The notes beneath the pieces were generated by a model. The model saw nothing but the letters and a program-made list of their open reading frames with translations. It ran no database searches and had not been told where the DNA came from. Positions 8,773 through 17,494 of a stretch of 64,000 nucleotides of DNA are shown piece after piece; within the stretch, counting starts at the first letter, position 1, and each line of letters begins with the position of its first letter. The stretch lies in the IMG/VR virus record IMGVR_UViG_3300033144_003744, positions 1-64,000 of that record; one strand, 5' to 3'. Both the position numbers and the translations under genes were made by a program. Origin of the DNA: a virus.

Positions 8773-8778
8773 TTATTA

Positions 8779-8949
8779 TCATCTTTTTGGTTTAAATGCT
8801 TCATCAAGTTTTTTAGTAAATTCTATTATATCAAAATGCATATTAGTTGCGTTATTTCTATTTGCTTCATGTATAAACCAATATAAATAATTCATTTCTG
8901 TATATGTTAATCCGATAATATCGTATGTTTCATTCTTTTCTATTTTCAT
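8779..8949 (-). CDS. Hypothetical protein, MKIEKNETYD family (56 aa)
   Basis: Begins MKIEKNETYDIIGLTYTEM, nearly the same opening as the gene ending at 9622. The shared pattern MKIEKNETYDIxGxxxxE followed by a helix marks a small paralogous pair. Preceded by GAGGTAATAAG. Function unknown. Confidence 0.5.
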   Translation of the reverse strand: MKIEKNETYDIIGLTYTEMNYLYWFIHEANRNNATNMHFDIIEFTKKLDEAFKPKR

Positions 8950-8953
8950 CTTA

Positions 8954-9220
8954 TTACCTCACAAATTCCAATAATCCATTATTATCATTTGTTTCCCACC
9001 AATTATGTGGTATGCTATCACTTTGACAATATGATTCCCACCAACCATATAAATAATGATTTTTATAAGTATCTATATCATATATTTTTGTAGATAATGG
9101 TTTTATATATTTTTTAAATTCATTATTGTTTATTTTATAATCTTCCTTTATTTCTTGAAGTTCTTTATCATCTATGTGATAAATATGTTCCTCTTTATCA
9201 AATTTAAATCTTACTTTCAT
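8954..9220 (-). CDS. Hypothetical protein (88 aa)
   Basis: Begins MKVRFKFDKEEHIYHIDD; aromatic C-terminal half with YGWWESYCQ and HNWWETNDNNG. Start chosen at the second ATG behind GGTAATTAAA. No family recognised. Confidence 0.5.
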   Translation of the reverse strand: MKVRFKFDKEEHIYHIDDKELQEIKEDYKINNNEFKKYIKPLSTKIYDIDTYKNHYLYGWWESYCQSDSIPHNWWETNDNNGLLEFVR

Positions 9221-9221
9221 T

Positions 9222-9437
9222 TTAATTACCACATAAATTTCTCTTTATCATATCTAATCTGATTGAATTATATAATAGATTATTATAAAATGTACCAATA
9301 TATATAATATCCATATTACATATACCCATTATTTGTTCTTCTTTATATACATAAACATATTCATGTGGATTATGTTTTGTAACATTTATCCATAAATCGT
9401 ATTCATTTTTATTTCCAGCTATTACAATAGTTTTCAT
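9222..9437 (-). CDS. Hypothetical phage-type protein, possible Rossmann-like fold (71 aa)
   Basis: Begins MKTIVIAGNKNEYDLWI, a strand and glycine turn like the start of a Rossmann fold, then VYVYKEEQIMGICNMDIIYIG. This order resembles a small protein seen in several phages, possibly recognising a nucleotide. Function unknown. Start chosen behind GGTAATTAAA. Confidence 0.45.
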   Translation of the reverse strand: MKTIVIAGNKNEYDLWINVTKHNPHEYVYVYKEEQIMGICNMDIIYIGTFYNNLLYNSIRLDMIKRNLCGN

Positions 9438-9442
9438 TTTAA

Positions 9443-9622
9443 TTACCAAACTCGATTACCATATAATATAGAATCAATTTGATCTCTTATTTCAAATGGA
9501 TTTACAACAGTATGATTAAATTTTTTAGAGTCGATAGCATCTGATATTATAATATTTAACCATTCTAATTCATCTCTAGATATTCCTGAAATATCATATG
9601 TTTCGTTCTTTTCTATTTTCAT
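9443..9622 (-). CDS. Hypothetical protein, MKIEKNETYD family (59 aa)
   Basis: Begins MKIEKNETYDISGISRDEL and is a paralog of the gene at 8779-8949. The C-terminal half differs (FEIRDQIDSILYGNRVW). Function unknown. Confidence 0.5.
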   Translation of the reverse strand: MKIEKNETYDISGISRDELEWLNIIISDAIDSKKFNHTVVNPFEIRDQIDSILYGNRVW

Positions 9623-9633
9623 TTTATGTAACC

Positions 9634-10599
9634 TCATATATTTTCATCATATAATTTGTTACTTTCTAATATTCTATTTTTATTTTTATATCTTTTTTCT
9701 AAAAATAATTTAAAATCTAATTTTTTAAATAAATTTGGTTGATTACACCAAGCTGCTATATCAATAAAAAAATTACTATATTTGCTATCCCAACAGGAAA
9801 TATCTCTCATTATATAAGGTAATATTTTTTCATTTCTTATTAGTTCTATTCTTTTTATAGTATCAGATAATGGCATATTAGGATTTATATATATGAAAAA
9901 TTTAAATTGATATGGTTTTCTCCAATTAAGTAAAGATAATTTTTTAAAAATAACTTCTTTAAATTTTATATTATCAAAAGCAAATATATACTCACCCATA
10001 TAATTTAACTTTGACAATAAAATAGAATTTTCTTCATCTATTAAACGAATATCTAATCCTTGATTAAATTGACATTTTATTTTTTTATCAATTAATTCTT
10101 GTAATATATCTTTATGATTAGGCAAAGCTAAAAAATTATTATCTAAAAATTTTACTTTCTTATGTCTAATTATATCATCAACAGAATTTACTTGTTTAAT
10201 ATATCCCTCTTTTTGGGGCACAATACAAAAATTACAATTACGTATACATCCCCTAGAAATAAAACCATATGAAGTATCATTATCGGGATATATTGAATAA
10301 TCACATTCACATGATTCAATTTCATCTGGTAATTTTTCAGTAAGAGATGCTCCTGGTCCACCAAAAATTGCATTTTCTGCATTTATGTATTGTCTTGAAC
10401 CAGAAAAAATTACACTACAATAAATTTTATCGTATTTCTCTGTATTTATATTATGAGTCATCTTTTTTCTGTTGGGATAATATGGTATTTTTAATTGTAT
10501 AAAATCAACATCATATCCTTTCTTTTTATAAAAATATGATAATTTCATTAATGCTATATTAGGTATAGTTGAATCTGCATCTATCAATAAAATTTTCAT
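9634..10599 (-). CDS. Radical SAM enzyme (phage type)
   Basis: 321 residues. The SAM-binding [4Fe-4S] motif is SRGCIRNCNFCIVP (CxxxCxxC). Upstream are MKILLIDADSTIPN and FGGPGASL, which resemble the N-terminal Rossmann-like domain of B12-binding/MiaB-like radical SAM proteins. The reaction is unknown; modification of RNA, a nucleotide or a protein is possible. It is not the NrdD activase, because it is much longer and lacks NrdG sequence features. It follows the primase with one base between them. Confidence 0.75.
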   Translation of the reverse strand: MKILLIDADSTIPNIALMKLSYFYKKKGYDVDFIQLKIPYYPNRKKMTHNINTEKYDKIYCSVIFSGSRQYINAENAIFGGPGASLTEKLPDEIESCECDYSIYPDNDTSYGFISRGCIRNCNFCIVPQKEGYIKQVNSVDDIIRHKKVKFLDNNFLALPNHKDILQELIDKKIKCQFNQGLDIRLIDEENSILLSKLNYMGEYIFAFDNIKFKEVIFKKLSLLNWRKPYQFKFFIYINPNMPLSDTIKRIELIRNEKILPYIMRDISCWDSKYSNFFIDIAAWCNQPNLFKKLDFKLFLEKRYKNKNRILESNKLYDENI

Positions 10600-10600
10600 T

Positions 10601-11596
10601 TTAATTACCTCTTCTCCAACAAAATTCCATCTCTATACATTTTCCATTCATTTTTAAAGTATTGCAACTAGGACTATTAACATATTTTTTAACAATCCCC
10701 TTCACATACTTCCTAGTTAAATTTCTATCAAAGTCCACGACTATGTCTTCAAAAAAATCTACTATTTCATTTACAATACCGTTCAATTCATTTTCATTTA
10801 GACTACTAGGATGTCTCCCATTTCTATATATTTCAGAAAGGTACTGGCAAATCCAAACTCGTTCATTATGTGGAAGATAACCCCCCGATCTTATATTGGT
10901 TGTTAGACATGGGATTAATAGATCTAAGTCGATGTCTAAATCTTTTAATGGCTTATCAAAAGTAGGAAAATCGGGAAGAGTATCACTAGATTTATAATGC
11001 TTTAATTTAAATAAATCACCATTAAGTTTTATTATCCCCTTTCTTTGTACCATAGCTAATTCACAAATTTCTTCATGACTTGTATTAATCTCTTCTTCTG
11101 TTAGACTAGTACAAAATCTTCCACGTCTTTTATTCCAGGTTCCTGGTATTCTGATCATATGTGAGGGGTTTCCTACAATTGTGGGGTCCACTTCTAATCC
11201 TAATTGTTTTACTATTTTATTCTGATATAATGATACATCTAATATAGTATTTATATCATTTATTTCTGTATGAATATAAACATGGTAGCCACGCCCACTA
11301 AAAACTACAGTCTGAGATATATTTTTTTCTTTGAGATGACAATATAATTTATACATATCTTCATATGCATTATCTGTATCAAAATCAAAAGGAATTCTGT
11401 CAATTATAATGGATTTTCTATCGAATTTTTCTCTATTATATTCATCAATATATGTTTCTTTGTAGTTATATGTATTGGTGAAAACCTCATCTTTTCCATT
11501 AAAAAAATTAATATAGTTGAGATAAACTTCCATATTAGTTATGAAAAATCTTTTTTTGTTGAACTCTCTTGGCATTATCTCAAATATTTTAATCAC
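10601..11596 (-). CDS. Archaeo-eukaryotic primase (PriS-like)
   Basis: 331 residues. Catalytic features of AEP primases are PFDFDTD (metal-binding Asp pair), SGRGYHVYIHTE, and RIPGTWNKRRGR, which binds the nucleotide. The C-terminus has a Cys cluster (CNTLKMNGKC, then FCW) that could bind zinc or an Fe-S cluster, as in a PriL-like tail. It would synthesise primers for the PolB encoded nearby. Confidence 0.85.
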   Translation of the reverse strand: MIKIFEIMPREFNKKRFFITNMEVYLNYINFFNGKDEVFTNTYNYKETYIDEYNREKFDRKSIIIDRIPFDFDTDNAYEDMYKLYCHLKEKNISQTVVFSGRGYHVYIHTEINDINTILDVSLYQNKIVKQLGLEVDPTIVGNPSHMIRIPGTWNKRRGRFCTSLTEEEINTSHEEICELAMVQRKGIIKLNGDLFKLKHYKSSDTLPDFPTFDKPLKDLDIDLDLLIPCLTTNIRSGGYLPHNERVWICQYLSEIYRNGRHPSSLNENELNGIVNEIVDFFEDIVVDFDRNLTRKYVKGIVKKYVNSPSCNTLKMNGKCIEMEFCWRRGN

Positions 11597-11598
11597 CT

Positions 11599-12594
11599 TT
11601 ATTTAAATAATTCTGTTATTATAGCTTCAATAACAGGTACACTCACTGCATTTCCAATACATTTATATCTTTGAGAATCTGATATATTAACTATTTCTCC
11701 ATCTTTAATACCATATTTAGTCCAATTATCAGGAAATCCTTGTAATCTTTCACATTCTTTTGGTGTTAATCTTCTTATTCTAATATCTTCTGTTAATACT
11801 CCTTGTAAACAACCTGTATCTAATGTATTAGCTATATCTTTACCTACTCTACCACATCTAGTTTTACTATTTGGTTGGGAATAGTTTATAGAATCGCCAG
11901 GATTTACCTTTATATATCCTTGTTTTATTGCTTCTTTAACTAAAATATAATTCCCATCCAAATGCATTTTCGCATCTGTTGCTGTTAATGTTCTGCTAAC
12001 AACGGCATTCGATGCTTGTTCTCCACCCTTTGTAATAAATGGGTTGTCATTTTGTCTGATAGGAAATATTTTTCGTCCACTTGATCCTCTAAGATGTCCG
12101 ATAATGAACACTCGTTCTCTATTTTGGGGGACTCCGAAATTTTTAGAGTTAAGCACTTGCCATTCAACATCATACCCGATGTCGTCCAACGTCTTGAGAA
12201 TAGTTTCAAACGTCCTGCCCTTGTCATGCGATAGTAATCCTCTGACATTCTCAAGGAGCAAAATCTTAGGTCCTTTATACTTAGCGATTCTTGCAATCTC
12301 GAAAAATAAAGTTCCTCTTGTGTCCTCAAATCCACATCTTTTTCCTGCAATACTGAAAGCCTGGCAAGGAAATCCTCCAACAAGCATGTCGTGGTCTGGT
12401 ATGTCTCCTTCATTGATTCTTGTAATGTCTCCATATGGTTCTACTCCAAAGTTTTTTTCATATATTTGTCTTGCATATTTATCAATCTCAGAAGAAAATA
12501 CACATTCTAATTCAATTCCCATTTTTTCTGATGCTTGATGGATGCCTAATTCAAATCCACCAATACCAGAAAATAAACTAATATATTTCATCAT
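11599..12594 (-). CDS. dcm: DNA (cytosine-5) methyltransferase
   Basis: About 331 residues. The C5-MTase motifs appear in order: FSGIGGFELG (I), GGFPCQAFS (IV, catalytic Cys), ENVRGLL (VI), QNRERVFIIG (VIII), and at the C-terminus LTPKECERLQGFP, CIGNAVSVPV (IX-X). The variable target-recognition region lies between. No partner restriction enzyme is seen, so this is probably an orphan viral methylase protecting DNA from host restriction. The start is one of two adjacent ATGs. Confidence 0.93.
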   Translation of the reverse strand: MMKYISLFSGIGGFELGIHQASEKMGIELECVFSSEIDKYARQIYEKNFGVEPYGDITRINEGDIPDHDMLVGGFPCQAFSIAGKRCGFEDTRGTLFFEIARIAKYKGPKILLLENVRGLLSHDKGRTFETILKTLDDIGYDVEWQVLNSKNFGVPQNRERVFIIGHLRGSSGRKIFPIRQNDNPFITKGGEQASNAVVSRTLTATDAKMHLDGNYILVKEAIKQGYIKVNPGDSINYSQPNSKTRCGRVGKDIANTLDTGCLQGVLTEDIRIRRLTPKECERLQGFPDNWTKYGIKDGEIVNISDSQRYKCIGNAVSVPVIEAIITELFK

Positions 12595-12763
12595 TACGTT
12601 TCCATTCAATTACTATTTTAGGATTTGATGTTGACATACTACCATATTTAGCTTCAAAATAATCATATCCAACAAAAATTTTTGACGGTTTTTCATCTGT
12701 ATGACTTAATATTTTAATTACTATTTCTTTCATTTCCAATAATTCTTCTTTTGTACTTGACAT
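12578..12763 (-). CDS. Hypothetical protein (61 aa)
   Basis: Begins MSSTKEELLEMKEIVIKIL (helix) and continues with IFVGYDYFEAKYGS and KIVIEWKRNDE (strands). It overlaps the start of the methyltransferase gene. Function unknown. Confidence 0.5.
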   Translation of the reverse strand: MSSTKEELLEMKEIVIKILSHTDEKPSKIFVGYDYFEAKYGSMSTSNPKIVIEWKRNDEIY

Positions 12764-12826
12764 TTTAATACCTCATTGTCTATTATCTCCAACAAGTTAT
12801 ATATAAATAGTTGGTATTTTTGACCA

Positions 12827-13555
12827 TTAGCGGCCAAAAACACACTCTTCAAGAAGGAAACAACTACTACATTTTTTATGATGAAATGTTACAGGAAAAT
12901 CATCTTCCTTTATAGCATTTACTAATTTTTCTATGCTTTTATATGCAGCTTTTATAGATTGTTTTTTAATCTTTTCCATGTCAAAATAATCTACACGTGG
13001 ATAGAACCAAGATATATGTTCAATAGGGGCATCTAATTGATCTTCTAATAATATGTAATAAAAGGATAATTCCTTTCTTATCTTAGATTTCATATATGGC
13101 TTCCATTGACCGGTCTTTAATTCAAATATATTATAAGTACCGTCAGCTTCCATATAAATGTGATCAGGACGACCCCTCATGGCTACATAATCTTCACCAA
13201 TAGGTATTGTTTTATCATACGTGGTTTCAACAATTTTTGGTTTAAATAATGAAAGATCTCCTTCCATCAATTCAAGTTTTTCAGCCTCATGAAATGCTAT
13301 ACTGTCATAAAGTGGATCTTCTGTCTCAGGAAGATGTTCTCTAACATAATCAATCTTTGCATCAAATGATTCAGGAACTTTTTTGAGGTCAATTGATAGA
13401 ACACAGTTATCATGAGCTTCATGCTTTTCTGTTCCATCTGTCATTTGTGGCGTGGTTGGTTGTCGTAATTTATCTATTACAGTTCGTTTATATTTATATG
13501 GGCAATAGTCATAACTCATTAAATGACTTTTTGTCATGTAGAATGTTTCACTCAT
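12827..13555 (-). CDS. Cas4/RecB-like PD-(D/E)XK nuclease with Cys cluster
   Basis: 242 residues from an ATG behind TATGGAGAAAAA. One cysteine is near the N-terminus (YDYCPYKYK) and three at the C-terminus (CSSCFLLEEC), the layout of the Fe-S cluster in Cas4-type nucleases. The nuclease core shows RGRPDHIY then FELKTGQWKPY, i.e. D...ExK, with the QxxxY-like KELSFYYILL helix after it. Likely a DNA exonuclease in recombination or end processing. Confidence 0.78.
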   Translation of the reverse strand: MSETFYMTKSHLMSYDYCPYKYKRTVIDKLRQPTTPQMTDGTEKHEAHDNCVLSIDLKKVPESFDAKIDYVREHLPETEDPLYDSIAFHEAEKLELMEGDLSLFKPKIVETTYDKTIPIGEDYVAMRGRPDHIYMEADGTYNIFELKTGQWKPYMKSKIRKELSFYYILLEDQLDAPIEHISWFYPRVDYFDMEKIKKQSIKAAYKSIEKLVNAIKEDDFPVTFHHKKCSSCFLLEECVFGR

Positions 13556-13598
13556 TTTTTCTCCATAATTTATTTTTATTACATTCAAATATAATATT

Positions 13599-13826
13599 TC
13601 ATCTTGATTTAATTTTATATACACTACAAACCATTGGCATTACTACGGTCTTCATACAACGTTCACAAATATCAATTTCTTCGTTTTCATGATCACCAGA
13701 ATATACCATTTTAGCATATATACCCCAGGATCTATCATTTACAAGATCTCTGCCACATATATCACAAAAATATTCTGTTTTTTCCTTTGTGTGTTCAGGT
13801 ACTATTTCAGTAGTTATTTTTTTCAT
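13599..13826 (-). CDS. Zinc-ribbon protein (75 aa)
   Basis: FCDICGRDL and DICERCMK form a four-Cys zinc ribbon around a short beta hairpin. May bind DNA or a protein partner. Function unknown. Confidence 0.55.
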   Translation of the reverse strand: MKKITTEIVPEHTKEKTEYFCDICGRDLVNDRSWGIYAKMVYSGDHENEEIDICERCMKTVVMPMVCSVYKIKSR

Positions 13827-13995
13827 TTTTATCCCCTATTATCATTAACTCGTTTTTCATTTCTTCAAATTCTACAGGTATTGAATCTTCTAAACACACA
13901 TTATTTACAACACAAAATAAAAATCTTTTTTCATTACATCCTCTTGATTGACAATTATGTTGTTCAATAAATGGTTGAAATTCTTGTGGTATCAT
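13807..13995 (-). CDS. Small Cys-containing protein (62 aa)
   Basis: Contains CQSRGCNEKRFLFCVVNNVC, four cysteines within twenty residues, then an acidic tail. It overlaps the following zinc-ribbon gene. Probably binds metal; function unknown. Confidence 0.45.
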   Translation of the reverse strand: MIPQEFQPFIEQHNCQSRGCNEKRFLFCVVNNVCLEDSIPVEFEEMKNELMIIGDKNEKNNY

Positions 13996-13997
13996 AT

Positions 13998-14138
13998 TTA
14001 TCCTATAAATTCTGGAAGTGCGTTAGCAGACATATTTTTACATTTATGCTGCGTTGGAACAGAAAACGTTTTTCCACAGAATTTACATGTCCATGATTTT
14101 GTCCATTGAGATGAATTACTTTCTGGATGAGAAGACAT
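13998..14138 (-). CDS. Mini zinc-finger protein (46 aa)
   Basis: CKFCGKTFSVPTQHKC has the spacing of a single zinc finger. The start follows GAGGTGGAATA, and its ATG overlaps the stop of the gene upstream. Function unknown. Confidence 0.5.
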   Translation of the reverse strand: MSSHPESNSSQWTKSWTCKFCGKTFSVPTQHKCKNMSANALPEFIG

Positions 14139-14305
14139 TATTCCACCTCAGTAAACCAATCACATTCTTCCAATGTATTTTCTACTACAGCCATACAATA
14201 TCCCATTACACTAGCACCTGTTGGAAATATAATATCATCTATAACATTATATTTACCCATAATATTACATTTGCCATCTGAGTTTAAAAATTTACATTCT
14301 GTCAT
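14138..14305 (-). CDS. Small Cys-rich protein (55 aa)
   Basis: Four spread cysteines (TECKF, GKCNI, GYCMA, EECDW). Preceded by GGAGATAAATAA. Function unknown. Confidence 0.45.
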   Translation of the reverse strand: MTECKFLNSDGKCNIMGKYNVIDDIIFPTGASVMGYCMAVVENTLEECDWFTEVE

Positions 14306-14317
14306 TTATTTATCTCC

Positions 14318-14482
14318 TCATATTATTGGTTGATTTCTAGCATCTATTAATACATGATGACATTTAATACATCTGTAATATTTGTGTACACCAACAGGAA
14401 CTGGTGTATCACAAAAGGAACAAAATGTATTTGCATCATTTGTAATTTCTAAAGTATATTTAAAGGGTTTATATTCTACCAT
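14318..14482 (-). CDS. Zinc-ribbon protein (54 aa)
   Basis: FCSFCDTPV and YRCIKCHHV form a typical zinc ribbon. It overlaps the 3' end of the polymerase gene, so it is probably co-translated with it. Function unknown. Confidence 0.5.
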   Translation of the reverse strand: MVEYKPFKYTLEITNDANTFCSFCDTPVPVGVHKYYRCIKCHHVLIDARNQPII

Positions 14483-16089
14483 TGATCAGCGCCTCTTATT
14501 CTCTTAGATGTCAATAAAGTATTTAAATTCCATCCCATACTATTAAAAATATTTTCTAATTTGCCAGGAATTAATTTATCAATCATTGCATCAACATCTA
14601 TTGTTAGATTTTCTATTTGTTCTGCGGTTTCAAAGCCCACAACACCATCATCTTTTACATTTAATTGTTCAGCAGCTTCATCCATCATTACAATAATCAT
14701 ATTTACCACATCACCTTCAGAATTAAGGTTAGTTTTAAGATTATCATTTGCCCAAATTGCTGCCTTTACATGGTCACTCTGTACTTTATATTTTTTCAAT
14801 GGTTTTTTTATCTTTTTCTTAATACAAATATCCTCAATCGAAAACTCATTATTTCTTAATCCTTGAACAATATTCTTCACATCAGAAAATATTACTTCTT
14901 TATCTTTTTCGTGTAAAATATTATGTATTGTATCTTCCTGAAGAGTTTTCATTATTGTGGTAGTAAGTTTCTTTTTTGTCTCGAAGCCCTGAATTTTATA
15001 TCCTTTCTTATCATCCATTGGATACATTCCAGCATATCTATTATTACCAACAAGTAAGAAACTTTCCATACATTTTTCCAATTCAATTTTAAATTTTCCG
15101 GGGATTAAATTATATTTTTCATCCAATTCATGCATAGATTCATTTATTGAATTTTCTATATCTTTAGCAATTCCAAGAAGTTCATTATAATCTATATCAT
15201 TCCAAGGAACATGTATAAATACAGAATCAGTATGTCCATAAATTATCTCAAATGATGGATAATATTCTTTAATATGTTCTATTGAGTGCTTTAAAGCTTG
15301 TCTACTTAACCAAGTGATACTTGCAGCAATGTCAGGATCATACAATCTTGATCCAGCATAAGCCATCCAACCATAGAATGAATTTTTTAGAAACTTTGTG
15401 GTTCTCTGTTTATTATCCCACTTGTTCCAATCTGAAGACTTTTCTGGGTACTTATCTCTTTCAACCTTGTAGTACTCACGCTTATTCTGAATGTCCCCTA
15501 GAAGGCTTGTGGTCAATCCTGGTGGACTTGACACAAAGGATACTCCATTACCTAATTTAATATCTCCATCTTTCTTTTTTGTTTCAAAAGACATGTTACA
15601 AGCTTCCATTGAAGAAGGATAAAGAGATTTATAATCTAAAATTATAACATTCTTATAAAATCCAACTTTAGGCTCTATAATCATTGCTCCTTCATACGGA
15701 ACTTTTTTATGATATCTACCAGTTGAAAGAACAATACCTCTCTCTTTTGCTTTGCGAAGATGTGCTATGTCAACAAGATCCTTATTATAAAATGTATCGG
15801 TAAATGTACAACCGGATAATCTTTGTCTATCCATAAATGTATCTACAATACTAAATTCATTATCAATCCATACTGTCCCTTCGACATCTCTTTTACTGTA
15901 TTGCAAGAAATTCTCAAAATCTTTTTCGTAATCATCCATTCCATACAATTTTCTAATCGGTGCATCGTTATTTTCAAGAACTGCTCGTAATCCTTGAGGT
16001 CCTATATCTCCATCACTTAATTTTTTATAACCAAACATTAAATCAAAGCAAATTCTTCCGAGTATAGGTGTATTTATTTGTTTATGCAT
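14476..16089 (-). CDS. polB: Family B DNA polymerase, C-terminal part (end of exonuclease domain plus polymerase)
   Basis: 537 residues. It starts just before exonuclease motif III (YSKRDVEGT) and carries the whole polymerase domain: motif A DYKSLYPSSM, motif B KFLKNSFYGWMAY, motif C YGHTDSVF, and KKKLTTT. The N-terminal part is a separate gene at 16564-17214, with an HNH gene between them. Little appears to be missing at the break (GQVEA on one side, GRICFDLMFGYKKL on the other). The two pieces could assemble into a working polymerase. The start is placed behind the GAGGTCTAAA ribosome binding site; an ATG 12 bases upstream is also in frame. Confidence 0.92.
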   Translation of the reverse strand: MHKQINTPILGRICFDLMFGYKKLSDGDIGPQGLRAVLENNDAPIRKLYGMDDYEKDFENFLQYSKRDVEGTVWIDNEFSIVDTFMDRQRLSGCTFTDTFYNKDLVDIAHLRKAKERGIVLSTGRYHKKVPYEGAMIIEPKVGFYKNVIILDYKSLYPSSMEACNMSFETKKKDGDIKLGNGVSFVSSPPGLTTSLLGDIQNKREYYKVERDKYPEKSSDWNKWDNKQRTTKFLKNSFYGWMAYAGSRLYDPDIAASITWLSRQALKHSIEHIKEYYPSFEIIYGHTDSVFIHVPWNDIDYNELLGIAKDIENSINESMHELDEKYNLIPGKFKIELEKCMESFLLVGNNRYAGMYPMDDKKGYKIQGFETKKKLTTTIMKTLQEDTIHNILHEKDKEVIFSDVKNIVQGLRNNEFSIEDICIKKKIKKPLKKYKVQSDHVKAAIWANDNLKTNLNSEGDVVNMIIVMMDEAAEQLNVKDDGVVGFETAEQIENLTIDVDAMIDKLIPGKLENIFNSMGWNLNTLLTSKRIRGADQW

Positions 16090-16090
16090 T

Positions 16091-16567
16091 TTAGACCTCA
16101 TTTAGACATACATATTCTTTAAATAATTCCTTTGCCTTTTGATTATAAGCTCTTGCTGCATCATCTTCATTCTCAAAATAACCCAAACTATAATTTTTTT
16201 TATTAAAACCTATTTGTCCCTGCCATTTTTTAATATGTTTATGCCAACTAACACCTTTATAACCAGAGGTATTATTTTTTTGTTTTATTTTATTCATTTG
16301 ATTTTGAGAATGTGTTACTATTCTAAGATTATTTTTTTGGTTATTTAATGTATTTCTATCTATATGATCAATTTCAAATCCTTGGGGTTCACCCATTATT
16401 AATCTATGCATCTTTTTTCTTTTTGATTTACCATTTATTTTAATATCAGAAATTGCATACTTATTTTTTTTATCATGTAAATGCCATTTATACTGAGATA
16501 ACATATCATAATCTTCATCATCGACCAAAACTATACCTTTATTATTTGATAATTTTATTTCTTTCAT
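16091..16567 (-). CDS. HNH homing endonuclease with AP2 domain, inside polB
   Basis: 158 residues. The N-terminal part has DDEDYDMLSQYKWHLH and an HNH core (MHRLIMG...EIDHIDRNTLNNQKNNLRI). The C-terminal AP2/ERF-like DNA-binding domain is YKGVSWHKHIKKWQGQI...LGYFENEDDAARAYNQ. It sits exactly between the two polB pieces, and its ends overlap both. It is a free-standing gene in its own frame, not an intein. Confidence 0.88.
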   Translation of the reverse strand: MKEIKLSNNKGIVLVDDEDYDMLSQYKWHLHDKKNKYAISDIKINGKSKRKKMHRLIMGEPQGFEIDHIDRNTLNNQKNNLRIVTHSQNQMNKIKQKNNTSGYKGVSWHKHIKKWQGQIGFNKKNYSLGYFENEDDAARAYNQKAKELFKEYVCLNEV

Positions 16568-17214
16568 GCTTCCACTTGTCCAATTGGTGATAATTCATTA
16601 GGATTCAATCCAATTCTGTACATACGATTAATAATATAGGGAATATCAAAATTTACTAAATTCCATCCACAAATCATATCGGGATTATATTCTTTCATAT
16701 CCTTAGTAAAATATTTCAACATTTCTTTTTCAGATTCAAAAATATATATGTTCCAATTATCATTATGCCTTTCATTTTCACCAACATATCCTTCTTTCCA
16801 CGATAAAGTAATATATTCATTAATAAAGGAATCCCAATATGTTATTGCAATTATTGCTTTATCAGTCTTCTTTGTGTCAAGTCCCATATCGGTTTCTATA
16901 TCAAGATGCCAAACTCTTGGTTCATATTCAGGAAGAGTTTCGAAGTTATCAATTAAAAATCTGTTCTCTATTGAAACATCAACCTCATATGAATCAGTTA
17001 ATGATTTAGCAAAATAATATCTTAAATTTGGTTTGTTGTAATACTTCTTAAATACAGTTGTATTGTGTATTGTTTTTGCTGTTCCTTTATTTGTAACTTC
17101 ATTAGAATAAAAATATGGAAAAAATACTTCACGTTTTTCTATAAGTTCTCTTCCTTCTCTGTAACGATAGTAAATACTTGGCTTTCCCTCTGTTCCTAAA
17201 TTATCAATAATCAT
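16564..17214 (-). CDS. polB: Family B DNA polymerase, N-terminal part (exonuclease motifs I-II)
   Basis: 216 residues. Contains the N-terminal domain and the exonuclease start: WHLDIETDMG (Exo I, DIE) and NLVNFDIPYIINRM (Exo II). It ends at SPIGQVEA, where intact archaeal PolB sequences continue into the exonuclease III region, which here is on the downstream gene. It must pair with the 14476-16089 product for proofreading to work, because Exo III is on the other chain. Confidence 0.88.
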   Translation of the reverse strand: MIIDNLGTEGKPSIYYRYREGRELIEKREVFFPYFYSNEVTNKGTAKTIHNTTVFKKYYNKPNLRYYFAKSLTDSYEVDVSIENRFLIDNFETLPEYEPRVWHLDIETDMGLDTKKTDKAIIAITYWDSFINEYITLSWKEGYVGENERHNDNWNIYIFESEKEMLKYFTKDMKEYNPDMICGWNLVNFDIPYIINRMYRIGLNPNELSPIGQVEA

Positions 17215-17253
17215 TTATTTTTCTCCATATTTAATTTTACAATATCTTCTTTA

Positions 17254-17463
17254 TTAACTTGGAACTGCACCAAAAAAAATAAGTGTACCCCAGAACCAAC
17301 AATTTACTATATAAATTAGTATATATATAACATAATAAATTCTTTTATTTAATTTATGTTTTATTTGAAATTTTCTTAAATATTCTATAAGAATCAAGCA
17401 CATGGGCGTTACAGGAACAATGGAGAACGCTATAAGAAATATTAAATAATCAATCATTTTCAT
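17254..17463 (-). CDS. Small membrane protein, two TM segments (69 aa)
   Basis: Hydrophobic stretches YLIFLIAFSIVPVTPMCLIL and YVIYILIYIVNCWFWGTLIF are separated by a basic loop. Start chosen at the ATG behind ATTGGGT; a longer in-frame extension also exists. Function unknown. Confidence 0.5.
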   Translation of the reverse strand: MKMIDYLIFLIAFSIVPVTPMCLILIEYLRKFQIKHKLNKRIYYVIYILIYIVNCWFWGTLIFFGAVPS

Positions 17464-17480
17464 ACCCAATAAAATATGTA

Positions 17481-17493
17481 GGGGTATAACCCC
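17481..17493. other. Short GC-rich hairpin between two minus-strand genes
   Basis: GGGGTATAACCCC is a perfect 5-bp stem with a 3-nt loop, rare in this AT-rich DNA. It lies just before the membrane-protein start, where it could shield the ribosome binding site or pause transcription. Confidence 0.4.
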
Positions 17494-17494
17494 A

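Noticed and set aside
9634-10599. Radical SAM protein as the NrdD activase (NrdG)
   Set aside because: Far longer than NrdG, not adjacent to nrdD, and the layout resembles MiaB-like or B12-type radical SAM proteins.
12044-12538. Plus-strand open frame of 164 codons
   Set aside because: Antisense to the DNA methyltransferase, whose motifs I, IV, VI and VIII are in the opposite frame.
16091-16567. HNH gene as an intein or intron part in polB
   Set aside because: It has its own frame with overlapping starts and stops at both sides; no intein splice residues are seen. A group I intron was not evident either.
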